From NCBI RefSeq assembly GCF_000186245.1, contig NC_014935.1, forward strand, positions 620,001-684,000: a stretch of DNA of 64,000 nt, in the 5' to 3' direction. The DNA is from Nitratifractor salsuginis DSM 16511 (lineage in GTDB: Bacteria; Campylobacterota; Campylobacteria; Campylobacterales; Sulfurovaceae). Below the pieces are notes generated by a model, which saw only the letters and a list, made by a program, of their open reading frames with translations, ran no database searches and was not told the DNA's origin. Positions 55,362 to 63,442 of the stretch are shown piece after piece; the stretch's first letter is position 1, and each line of letters opens with the position of its first letter. Position numbers and translations under genes: made by a program.

Positions 55362-56128
55362 TGATCAAAACAGGAATTCTCGGAGCAACCGGCCGAATGG
55401 GAGCCCATCTCATCAAGAACGTTATGGAAGATGACACGCTGGAGCTTTCGGCTGTCCACGTCTATGATGAGCTGAAGCAGGAGCTTCCCGAAGGGGTTTT
55501 GGCTACCAACAGCATTCCCGAAATGCTCAAAGTCTGTGACGTCGTCATCGACTTCTCCGCTCCGGCGGCAACCCAGGAACTCTGCGAAGCGGCGATGGAG
55601 AATCCGACCGCACTGGTGATCGCAACGACCGGATTGAGTGTCCATCAGCAAAATCTCATCGAAGAGGCGTCCAAGAAGATGCCGGTGCTCTACGCTTCCA
55701 ATATGTCGGCAGGCATCGCTCTGCTCAAACAGTTGGTACAGCAGGTCTCTTCCACCCTCAAGGATTTCGATATCGAGATCGTCGAGATGCACCACCGCCA
55801 CAAAGTGGATGCACCCAGCGGGACGGCGTTGACCCTTGCCGAGTTCGCAGCCAAGGGCCGCGGCCTCGATCTGGAAAAGGTGCGCGTCAGCGGCCGTGAC
55901 GGCCAGATCGGCCCCAGGAGCAAGGACGAGATCGCCGTGATGGCCCTGCGGGGCGGCGATATCGTCGGCCGCCATACGGTGGGCTTCTATAACGATGGAG
56001 AATATATCGAGCTGACCCACGTGGCCACCAGCCGGGAGACCTTCTCCAAAGGGGCGATCCGCGCCGCCAAATGGCTCGTAGATCAGGAGCCCGGCCTCTA
56101 CAGCATCAACGACTGCCTGGGCATATGA
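55361..56128 (+). CDS. dapB: 4-hydroxy-tetrahydrodipicolinate reductase
   Basis: Lysine/diaminopimelate pathway reductase, 255 residues. NAD(P)-binding GATGRMGAHLI at the N-terminus, ATTGLS, the catalytic block EMHHRHKVDAPSGTAL and FLGRTVGFY-type ending. Starts on the last base of trxB. The TGA stop is followed at once by a heptamer array. Confidence 0.95.
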   Translation: MIKTGILGATGRMGAHLIKNVMEDDTLELSAVHVYDELKQELPEGVLATNSIPEMLKVCDVVIDFSAPAATQELCEAAMENPTALVIATTGLSVHQQNLIEEASKKMPVLYASNMSAGIALLKQLVQQVSSTLKDFDIEIVEMHHRHKVDAPSGTALTLAEFAAKGRGLDLEKVRVSGRDGQIGPRSKDEIAVMALRGGDIVGRHTVGFYNDGEYIELTHVATSRETFSKGAIRAAKWLVDQEPGLYSINDCLGI

Positions 56129-56129
56129 T

Positions 56130-56257
56130 AATGAGGAATGAGGAATTAGGAATGAGGAATTTCGGTATGCAATGCGATAGCATTGCTCTTTTTGAGAAGG
56201 AGACGTTGCAAAGCAATGTAACCCGCAACTATTCACTATTCACTATTCACCATTCAC
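56130..56257 (+). repeat. Composite heptamer element, two hairpins
   Basis: AATGAGG, AATGAGG, AATTAGG, AATGAGG, AATTTCGG (56130-56165). Then hairpin GCAATGC-GATA-GCATTGC (56169-56186) and hairpin ACGTTGC-AAA-GCAATGT (56203-56219). It ends with TATTCAC x3, CATTCAC (56230-56257). Same plan as 41079-41205 but with a different right-hand word. Confidence 0.9.
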
Positions 56258-56279
56258 CAGACTCCGAAGGAGAAAGATA

Positions 56280-57644
56280 ATGTGTGCCGTTGTGGGAGTT
56301 TTCGGGAGTGACACCGCTGCCAAGATCGCCTATTACGCCCTTTTTGCTATGCAGCATCGGGGGCAGGAGTCTTCGGGGATCAGCAGCGCCGACGGGGAGA
56401 AGATTCGTCTGATCAAAAATCGCGGGCTGGTGACCGAAGTCTTCGACGAAGAGAGTTTTCAGCTTTTGGAAGGGCGCTGCGCCATCGGGCACAACCGCTA
56501 CTCCACGGCCGGTAAGGACTCGGTGCTGGATGCCCAGCCGGTCTTCGCCCGATACAAACTGGGGGAGATCTCCGTCGCCCATAACGGCAACCTGGTCAAC
56601 AAGATGGAGGTGCGCAACCGCCTCATCGAGCGGGGAGCGATCTTCCAGACCGATATGGATACGGAGAACATCGTCCATCTGATCGCCAAGAGCCAGGAAG
56701 ACCATCTCGTCGACCGGATCAAGGATATGCTCACCAAAATCGAAGGGGCCTACTGCCTGATCATTCAGAGCCGATCGAAGATGTTTGTCATCCGCGACCG
56801 TTTCGGGATCCGTCCCCTGAGTCTGGGGCGGCTGCCCGACGGCGGATGGATCGCCGCCAGTGAAACATGCGCCTTGGATCTTGTCGATGCCGAGTTTGTC
56901 CGGGATGTGCGCCCGGGTGAAATGCTGATCTTCGAAGAGGGCAAAGAGCCGGTGAGCGAGCAGATCTTCGAACCCGACTACCGCCCCTGCGCCTTCGAAT
57001 ATATCTATTTCGCCCGGCCCGACAGCATCATCGACGGGAAGAATGTCTATGAAACCCGGGTGAAGATGGGGCATAACCTGGCCAAAGAGCAGCCCGCCGA
57101 CGTGGACCTGGTCCTGCCGGTGCCTGACAGCGGGGTGGCGGCTATGGGCTTTGCCGAAGGGCAGGGGCTGCGCTTCGAAATGGGGATCGTGCGCAACCAT
57201 TATGTGGGCCGGACTTTTATCGAGCCGACCCAGCAGATCCGGGATTTGAAGGTCAAGCTCAAGCTCTCTCCCATCAAATATCTGATCGAGGGGAAACGAG
57301 TCGCCATCGTCGACGATTCCCTGGTGCGGGGAACCACTTCCCGACAGATCGTGCGGATGCTCCGCCACGCCGGAGCGAAAGAGGTGCATATGCGCATCGC
57401 CGCTCCCGAGATCAAATTTCCCTGCCGCTACGGGATCGATACTCCCACCCAGGCGGAGCTGATCTCCACCCGCTATACGCCTCAGGAGATCGCAGAGTAT
57501 ATCGGGGCCGACAGCGTAGGCTTCCTTTCCCTCGACGGTTTGGTCGATGCCCTGGGCCGTGACCGCAACTACTCCCTGGTGAGCTTCGACGGCAACTATT
57601 TTGCCGGGGGATGCACCGAATCGCCCAGCTGCGGCGGAGAATAA
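56280..57644 (+). CDS. purF: Amidophosphoribosyltransferase
   Basis: First committed step of purine synthesis, 454 residues. The start MCAVVGVFG puts the nucleophile at Cys2, so there is no propeptide. Glutaminase blocks IGHNRYSTAG and SVAHNGNLVN; the PRPP motif VAIVDDSLVRGTTSRQI. C-terminal YFAGGCTESPSCGGE. GAAGGAG precedes the ATG. Confidence 0.96.
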   Translation: MCAVVGVFGSDTAAKIAYYALFAMQHRGQESSGISSADGEKIRLIKNRGLVTEVFDEESFQLLEGRCAIGHNRYSTAGKDSVLDAQPVFARYKLGEISVAHNGNLVNKMEVRNRLIERGAIFQTDMDTENIVHLIAKSQEDHLVDRIKDMLTKIEGAYCLIIQSRSKMFVIRDRFGIRPLSLGRLPDGGWIAASETCALDLVDAEFVRDVRPGEMLIFEEGKEPVSEQIFEPDYRPCAFEYIYFARPDSIIDGKNVYETRVKMGHNLAKEQPADVDLVLPVPDSGVAAMGFAEGQGLRFEMGIVRNHYVGRTFIEPTQQIRDLKVKLKLSPIKYLIEGKRVAIVDDSLVRGTTSRQIVRMLRHAGAKEVHMRIAAPEIKFPCRYGIDTPTQAELISTRYTPQEIAEYIGADSVGFLSLDGLVDALGRDRNYSLVSFDGNYFAGGCTESPSCGGE

Positions 57645-57647
57645 TCC

Positions 57648-58625
57648 TTGGCTTGCGGTACGAAGGGGATACAGCCCCTCTACACCTTCGGGCGTTATCT
57701 CAAAGAGCGTTTCGGTGAGAGGGTGCGCAAAGTCCCGGTGGGGCTGAGCGGATTTACCTGCCCCAATATCGACGGGACTGTTGCCAAAGGGGGATGCACC
57801 TTCTGCCTCAATGAATCGTTCAGTCCCAACCTCGCCCAGAACGCCGGCAAAACCTTTCTCAACCTCAATTCACCCCACAATCCGATCCTCGATCGCCAGC
57901 TTGCCGAACTTCACCAGCAGGTCACCCGCACCCAGGAGCTTTTCCGCCGAAAAGAAAGGGTGAAGAAATTCCTGGTTTATTTCCAGGCCTTTACCAACAC
58001 CTATGCCCCATTCGAGACCCTTCGGACCCTTTATGAACGGGCCCTGGCTTATCCGGGGGTCGTGGGACTGAGCATCGGGACCCGGAGCGACAGTGTTACC
58101 GATGAGACCCTGGAGTATCTGGCCGAGCTCTCCAAAGAGTATGAGATCTGGATCGAATACGGGATCCAGTCGATCTATGATGAGACCCTCCGGAGAATCA
58201 ATCGCGGACACGATGCCCTCAATGTGGAACAGGCGATCAAAAAGGCCAAAGACAAGGGGCTCAAAGTCTGCGGCCACCTGATCTTCGGCCTTCCTGGTGA
58301 GGATAAGCAAATGATGCTCGATTCCGCCAAAGCTGCCTATGACTGGGGGATCGACTCGGTCAAATATCACCCTCTGTATGTAGTAAAGCAGACCCTGTTG
58401 GCCAATGAATATAAACGGGGAGAGTTCACTCCCATCACCCGCGAAGAGTATATCGAGGTACTCATCGAAGCCCTTCGCCTCAAACCCGCAGATGTAAGCA
58501 TCCAACGTATGACCGCCGGAATCCAGGATGAGACACTCCTGGCCCCTGATTGGTGCGGTGAAAGCAAAAATGCCCAAATGGCTGTGATTCGCAAAGAGTT
58601 GGAAAAGGCGGGATTTTGTTTCTGA
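57648..58625 (+). CDS. Radical SAM protein, TIGR01212/YhcC family
   Basis: 325 residues. Cluster cysteines Cys38, Cys50 and Cys53 in FTCPNIDGTVAKGGCTFC, the unusual long spacing of the YhcC group. PVGLSGFTCPNID, IEYGIQSIYDETLRRINRGHD and LIFGLPGE are family blocks. A TTG start 3 nt after purF is accepted because no ATG or GTG lies before the conserved N-terminus. The reaction is not established. Confidence 0.85.
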   Translation: MACGTKGIQPLYTFGRYLKERFGERVRKVPVGLSGFTCPNIDGTVAKGGCTFCLNESFSPNLAQNAGKTFLNLNSPHNPILDRQLAELHQQVTRTQELFRRKERVKKFLVYFQAFTNTYAPFETLRTLYERALAYPGVVGLSIGTRSDSVTDETLEYLAELSKEYEIWIEYGIQSIYDETLRRINRGHDALNVEQAIKKAKDKGLKVCGHLIFGLPGEDKQMMLDSAKAAYDWGIDSVKYHPLYVVKQTLLANEYKRGEFTPITREEYIEVLIEALRLKPADVSIQRMTAGIQDETLLAPDWCGESKNAQMAVIRKELEKAGFCF

Positions 58626-58694
58626 GTGCCGGGTGTGCTTGAGAATATTTGGATGAGATAATATATTTCGGGATAGACTCGAAATAGGAAGGAA

Positions 58695-58726
58695 GCCCCT
58701 CCTCTGCAAAGAGGAGGGGCTTTTTT
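58695..58726 (+). terminator. Rho-independent terminator
   Basis: GCCCCTCCTC-TGCAAA-GAGGAGGGGC, a 10-bp perfect stem, followed by T6. Ends the trxB-dapB-purF direction and separates it from the convergent DUF505 gene. Confidence 0.92.
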
Positions 58727-58763
58727 ATTTTGGGGGAATTGTGAAGAGTTCCCCGCAAAGTTT

Positions 58764-60713
58764 TTAGCTGTTGAGAAGCTCGTAGGCTTCCAGGATGTCC
58801 AGGCCGGCCTCGTTGATGCTGGTGTGGCCGATGAACTTGGCGTTACGGGCCACGGTGAGCGCCTTGTTGAAGGTCTCGGGATCGAGACCAGAGATCTTGA
58901 TCGCCTCTTTGATGTTTTTGGGCAGGATACGCACTTTGCGCTCCTTGACATAGAGGTTGCCCACTTCGTGCAGCGCGTCGAGGACCCGGACTACCAGGGG
59001 GTTGAGGGCATTGCCGAAGGATTCGGGAGTGCCGCTAAGTGCCCGCTTGATGAGGTGGCCCGCTTCGGTGACGACGACACCGCCATCGGGCAGGAGCTCG
59101 ACAAATCCGCGTGCCTCGAGCTTGTTGAGCCCGTAGGTGACCTCCTCTTTGAGGGTGGGGTCGAAGTCTTCGTAGAGGCTCTCGACGAAATAGCCCCGCT
59201 CGGGGAGCTTGTGCAGGATCTGCAGCTCGAAGCGGGTGATGTGGGGCTTGCGCTCCACGTTATATGCCAGGTCGGCATAGATCTCGCCCGAATGGGTGGG
59301 GGCGCCGCCGCCGACGAGGTGCTCGGCCTTGGCCGCTTCGTACCACTCCAGGTTGGGTGCGCCGAATTCGCTCTCACGGATGGTGATCGCTTTGACAGCG
59401 GGAGCGCTGATTTCGCGGAAGCCTTTCTCTTTCTGCTCTTCGAAGACCAGACGTCCCTCCGGGGTCATATCGTAATAGAGTTTGCCATCCTCACTCAGTT
59501 TGGCTTCGACGAGGCTGAAGCTCTTGAGGGTCATCAGAGACTCTTCGATCACATCCATCAGCTTCTCAAGCCAGTGGTTGCCTTTTTCGTAGAAACTCTT
59601 GAAGAGTTCTTCAACTGTGAGGGCTTCGGCGAATTTCTTCTTGAGCTCCTCTTTTTTCTGATAACCCATATCCTCATTGAGCCGGCGTCCGTAGTGCTCT
59701 TTGACCGCTTTGTACTCTTTGAGGGGGAGATCCAGCAGGTAGTGGCGGATCTCTTCGGGGGCCGGGAGCACTTCGGGGTTGGACTCGTGACGCTTCATCA
59801 CTTCGTCGATGCCTCTGAGGATCTCGACATCCAACGCTTCGAGATCGAAGGTCCTGGCAGGCAGATAGGCTTGCTCTCTGAGGATATGGAGCACCTCTTC
59901 GAGGGCTTCGCCGCCGGGAAGGAGTTTGCCTTCGGCATCGATGAGGGCCAGGCTCTCCATCAGCTCTTTCTCTTTGTCGTTGAGGGCCTCGAAGCCATTG
60001 TCGAGATAGTATGCCAGCACATGCAGGTAATCTTCGCTGATCACGGCGTCATAGGGATAGGCCATATGGGTGATGGCGTTTTTGACCGCTTTGCCCAGAC
60101 GGTTGAGGCTGAAGATGTCGGTATTGGGCACACTGTAGCTCAACAGCCGCATCGACTCCAGCAGCTCCGCTTCGCGTCCCTCGTAGTCCAGGCCGTTCTT
60201 CTCGGCGGGGCCTTCGGGCATGGAGACGATGAAGTTGGCCAGGTTCTGGGTGATCTCCAGCTTGGGATGGGAGTGGAGATAGATGTCGTAGAGCGCCTCG
60301 GCATAGTCGTTGAGCTTGGTGCATTCGCCGCAGTGCTCGTCACGGACTTTTTCGGCGAATCCACGCTCGGTTAGCGCCTCTTCGGCGACGGGACCGACGA
60401 AGCCGCCGTTTTTCATAGCGGCTTCGATCATCGCGATGGTTTCGCTACCGATCCAGCGGTATCCCTCTTTCCAGTTGGCGGGGATGTCCAGTTTGCCGTT
60501 TTGGATCATTTCGTCGAGGAGGTAGACGAGGTTGCGTCCCCAGTAGGAGAGGCGGAATTCCACTTTGCTGCTCCCCATTTCGAGCAGGTTGGCCAGATTG
60601 AGTTCATTGTAGGGTTCCCGCTCGGCAGCCACAGAGATTTGGCAGTGGGTTCCTTTGTTTTCTTCGCCCAGCACATTGTAGAGTGCGACAGCATGTTCTT
60701 TCTTGATCAGCAT
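58764..60713 (-). CDS. DUF505 family protein
   Basis: 649 residues, soluble, acidic. Resembles DUF505, a family seen mainly in Aquificales, vent Campylobacterota and some archaea. The C-terminal third looks like tandem winged helices (LHKLPERGYFVESLYEDF, LNKLEARGFVELLPDGGVVVTEAGH), and a CGEC pair occurs in DEHCGECTKLN. Role unknown; a regulatory or nucleic-acid function is suggested only by the helix pattern. AAAGGAG before the ATG. Last of the YfdX-DUF1931-HdeD-DUF505 unit, 241 nt after hdeD. Confidence 0.75.
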   Translation of the reverse strand: MLIKKEHAVALYNVLGEENKGTHCQISVAAEREPYNELNLANLLEMGSSKVEFRLSYWGRNLVYLLDEMIQNGKLDIPANWKEGYRWIGSETIAMIEAAMKNGGFVGPVAEEALTERGFAEKVRDEHCGECTKLNDYAEALYDIYLHSHPKLEITQNLANFIVSMPEGPAEKNGLDYEGREAELLESMRLLSYSVPNTDIFSLNRLGKAVKNAITHMAYPYDAVISEDYLHVLAYYLDNGFEALNDKEKELMESLALIDAEGKLLPGGEALEEVLHILREQAYLPARTFDLEALDVEILRGIDEVMKRHESNPEVLPAPEEIRHYLLDLPLKEYKAVKEHYGRRLNEDMGYQKKEELKKKFAEALTVEELFKSFYEKGNHWLEKLMDVIEESLMTLKSFSLVEAKLSEDGKLYYDMTPEGRLVFEEQKEKGFREISAPAVKAITIRESEFGAPNLEWYEAAKAEHLVGGGAPTHSGEIYADLAYNVERKPHITRFELQILHKLPERGYFVESLYEDFDPTLKEEVTYGLNKLEARGFVELLPDGGVVVTEAGHLIKRALSGTPESFGNALNPLVVRVLDALHEVGNLYVKERKVRILPKNIKEAIKISGLDPETFNKALTVARNAKFIGHTSINEAGLDILEAYELLNS

Positions 60714-60835
60714 TGTTTTGCTCCTTTTGGATGTTTTGTTGAGGGTATTGTAGTGGGAAATTTGGAAAAGTCATTGCTACCCGGGTTGCATTGAGGTTCG
60801 TTTATTAGTGTATTGGTGTATTTGTTATTGGGAGA

Positions 60836-60951
60836 GTTGAGCGTTGAGTGCTGAGCGTTGAGAAAATGGATAGAGAATTATTAGGACAACGGATAGTATT
60901 TGTAGCTGATTTCTCAATCCAAAATCTTTCATCCGGCCGCAAGGCGGCTGG
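60836..60951 (+). repeat. GTTGAGC array and GCCGC hairpin
   Basis: GTTGAGC, GTTGAGT, GCTGAGC, GTTGAGA (60836-60863) and, 70 nt on, GCCGC-AAG-GCGGC (60936-60948; 3-nt loop, extended by outer C-G pairs). It lies inside the hdeD-DUF505 gap and could end or slow transcription there. Confidence 0.75.
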
Positions 60952-60954
60952 CGC

Positions 60955-61521
60955 TTAGGACTTCTCCTGCTCGCTTTTGGCGGCGCTGGAGAGGCCGAGG
61001 AGCATCACGCCGTCGAAGAAGAGGCTGATTCCCACCAGCAGACCCACCAACCAAAGAGTTTTGATCGGATTGGGGATGGCGGTGAAAAAGATGATGCCCA
61101 ACGCCAGCGACAAGATAGAGTTGAGCAGGGCGATCCACCAGTTGGCTGCCGGGCGGAGCTTCATCGCCAACATAAAGTTGGTAAAAGCGTCCACGAAGAA
61201 GTAGGCGCTAAAGATGATTCCCAGAGCGATGACTCCCGGCAGAGGATTGACGATCAGCAGGGCACCTGTGACGGTGAAGAGCAGAAACTTCAACCAGCCC
61301 AGCCAATCTTTTTTGTTGAGCTGCCATGTCTGGATTCCGACGAGAAATCCGCTGAAGAGCAGCAGCCATCCGAAGAAGATCGCTGTGGTCATCGACATGA
61401 TCTCAGGGTAAAAGACTCCTACGAGTCCGAGGATGATGAAGATGACGCCATAGATCTTCGTGTATTTACTGAATTTTTCCAGATCCTGAACGTTGTCTGT
61501 GAATTGTTTGATGTTTAACAT
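60955..61521 (-). CDS. HdeD/DUF308 family membrane protein
   Basis: 188 residues with about six TM segments in three hairpin pairs (YGVIFIILGLVGVFYPEIMS, MTTAIFFGWLLLFSGFLVG, FLLFTVTGALLIVNP and others). HdeD is an acid-resistance membrane protein in enterobacteria; here the name reflects only the family. AAAGGAAT precedes the start. It is 22 nt after the DUF1931 gene. Confidence 0.82.
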   Translation of the reverse strand: MLNIKQFTDNVQDLEKFSKYTKIYGVIFIILGLVGVFYPEIMSMTTAIFFGWLLLFSGFLVGIQTWQLNKKDWLGWLKFLLFTVTGALLIVNPLPGVIALGIIFSAYFFVDAFTNFMLAMKLRPAANWWIALLNSILSLALGIIFFTAIPNPIKTLWLVGLLVGISLFFDGVMLLGLSSAAKSEQEKS

Positions 61522-61543
61522 CGCTATTCCTTTGGGACCCGGA

Positions 61544-61993
61544 TCAGAGGGTCAGATCCATGATCCGGCCGGCACGCTCGATCAGCTCGTGGTTGACCCG
61601 GCGGCTTTCGCGGTCGATCTCTTTCATGATGCGGGCCATGACCACGAGGATCGCTCCGGTGAGTTCGGGCAGCTTGGCTTCGAGGTCAGCTGCGAGGGGA
61701 TACTTCAGAGGAGGGATGGTGGTCAGATAGTTGAGCACATCCTGAACGTCGATCTCCTCTTCGAGCTTTTTGAACTCGATGATGGTCTCCTGCAATCCCT
61801 TGGTGATGGGGAGGTCGGCTTCCCAAATGATGTCACGGCCGTTGAGGTTGGCGTTGCGCTCCGCGGCGATGAGGAAGTCGACCAGTTTCTTTTCGATGAT
61901 GTCGGTGATCTCTTTCGCATGCCCCTTGTCGATGTCCAGAGAGGCCGCTTTGCGGAAGAGTGCTTCGAGTTTTGTATATCCGAGTATTGCCAT
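61544..61993 (-). CDS. DUF1931 histone-fold protein
   Basis: 149 residues. Matches the bacterial family typified by Aquifex Aq_328, a single chain with two histone-fold units. LFRKAASLDIDKGHAKEITDIIEKKL and NGRDIIWEADLPITKGLQETI resemble the archaeal-type helix-strand-helix; a second unit spans about 75-149. Archaeal and bacterial histone folds bind or organise DNA, but DNA binding of this group is not assured. Ends in IMDLTL. AAGGATC before the start. It sits between YfdX and HdeD. Confidence 0.82.
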   Translation of the reverse strand: MAILGYTKLEALFRKAASLDIDKGHAKEITDIIEKKLVDFLIAAERNANLNGRDIIWEADLPITKGLQETIIEFKKLEEEIDVQDVLNYLTTIPPLKYPLAADLEAKLPELTGAILVVMARIMKEIDRESRRVNHELIERAGRIMDLTL

Positions 61994-62071
61994 GGTTGAT
62001 CCTTTTTCTTGTTGTTAGGTGTTTATTGCGTCATTGTAGCGGAACTTTGGGCCTTCTCGGGCCCTCATCCC

Positions 62072-62989
62072 TTACTTGTGAAGGGTTTTGACCGCTTTCT
62101 CTTCGAACTCTTTGAGTTTGGCGATCAGATTTTCGAAGAGTTTTTCCGCTTTGTTCTTGCCGCGGATCTCTTTTTCGATCTTCTCGATGGCTTCATTGAG
62201 CATCTTGTAGGTCGTGTCCGAAGTACTGGTGTATCCCAGAGCTTCGGCTTTTTTCAGAGCGGCTTTGGCCGCATCGAGGTACGCCAGGGCCAGTTTCTTG
62301 TCGGTTTTGGCGACTTTGCTGGCTGCGACGATGAGATCCTGTGCCTCTACGATACCCAGAGGAGTGACCACATCCACCTCGACGAAGGTACTCAGAGCCG
62401 TGGCGAGCACTTTTTGTGCCTCGGCGACCTTGCCTTCATGCAGGAATCTCGCCGCCAGTTTCAACGCGGCAGGGTAGGAAGCCAGAGGCATATTGATGGT
62501 GATGAGGTCGATTTCGTCTTTCAGAGTCTGGACGATGATCCGGGCATCCTGAACACGCTTTTTCTCCAGCAGGGCGATGGAGGTGATGACGGCATTTTCC
62601 ACGTCATAGGCCGTACCGGGAAATTCGCTGACGACTACCGATGCGTTCAGAGGCAGAAGGGCCGGAGCGTTGGGATGGCTCAGGACCACTTCCATTTTGC
62701 CGATGGCTTTTTCCAGAGACTTGATGGCTTCATCTTTTTTGTTCTGGCTCAATTGCACCAGGGTCTGCTGGGTCAAAGCGACTGCTTCGACGGCCTCTTT
62801 GACGATCTTGACATCCGCTTTTTGGGCGTTGGCCCGGGCTTTGGCATTGCGTACCGCAGCGTTCTTGACGCTTTGGCTGCTCGCTTTTTGTGCGACTTGG
62901 GCTTTGGGCGCCGCTTTGGTCTCGGCGGCCGAGAGACCGCTGCTCAGCAAAGCCAGGGCAGCGACCGAAGAGAGAAGAACCTTTTTCAT
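62072..62989 (-). CDS. YfdX family periplasmic protein
   Basis: 305 residues with a signal peptide (MKKVLLSSVAALALLSSGLSA) and an Ala/Lys-rich linker. The mature part is all-helical with the YfdX block ALAVEFPGT-like GTAYDVENAV and ISIPLASYP-like NMPLASYPAALKLAARFLHEGK. In enterobacteria YfdX is induced by EvgA and linked to acid and antibiotic tolerance, acting as a periplasmic chaperone. GGAGGTATCAA precedes the start. First gene of the four-gene unit, divergent from the 63187 gene. Confidence 0.82.
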   Translation of the reverse strand: MKKVLLSSVAALALLSSGLSAAETKAAPKAQVAQKASSQSVKNAAVRNAKARANAQKADVKIVKEAVEAVALTQQTLVQLSQNKKDEAIKSLEKAIGKMEVVLSHPNAPALLPLNASVVVSEFPGTAYDVENAVITSIALLEKKRVQDARIIVQTLKDEIDLITINMPLASYPAALKLAARFLHEGKVAEAQKVLATALSTFVEVDVVTPLGIVEAQDLIVAASKVAKTDKKLALAYLDAAKAALKKAEALGYTSTSDTTYKMLNEAIEKIEKEIRGKNKAEKLFENLIAKLKEFEEKAVKTLHK

Positions 62990-63186
62990 TTGATACCTCC
63001 TGGGTAATTTTTTGATTTTTCTACTCTGAAAGTTTAGTCTATCTCACTAATCTAGAATGCTACACAGGTAGCAAACTCTCAAAAGTCGCATCGAAAATTG
63101 CCAAAAAGCTTCAGGGGTTAAAAAGAGATAAAAAGAGAGTGTATAATAGTTGCGATCAAGCAAAAAAACGAAAAAGAGGAGTTCCT

Positions 63187-63438
63187 ATGATTGAGTTTGT
63201 AAAAAAGATGACCGAGTGGATGCTGGAAAAAGAGGGTGAATTGGCGAAGAAGTGCGCCATCGATCCTCAGGTGATCGAGCAGCAGATCGAAAAGATCGAA
63301 GCCAAGAAAGAGGAGCTCCACCGCCAATGCCAGGAGAATGAGGAAGAACTCGAACACATCCTCACCCGGCTCAAATGGCTCAAGGCCGAAGCGCTCAAGT
63401 GTGATGTGAAACCGAACGAGAATACAGGCGGAGCGTGA
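63187..63438 (+). CDS. Hypothetical coiled-coil protein
   Basis: 83 residues, mostly one charged helix (VIEQQIEKIEAKKEELHRQCQENEEELEHILTRL reads as a coiled coil; shown here only in outline). Two or three cysteines. ATG 63187 follows GAGGAG; the upstream open frame has no start signal. It ends 4 nt before the next gene. Family not recognised. Confidence 0.65.
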   Translation: MIEFVKKMTEWMLEKEGELAKKCAIDPQVIEQQIEKIEAKKEELHRQCQENEEELEHILTRLKWLKAEALKCDVKPNENTGGA

Positions 63439-63442
63439 GACG

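Noticed and set aside
58824-60374. 516-codon open frame antisense to the DUF505 gene
   Set aside because: Its frame mirrors the third-position bias of the real gene, has no ribosome-binding site and gives no recognisable protein. Similar long antisense frames occur at 983-2014, 30345-32585, 48200-49654 and elsewhere.
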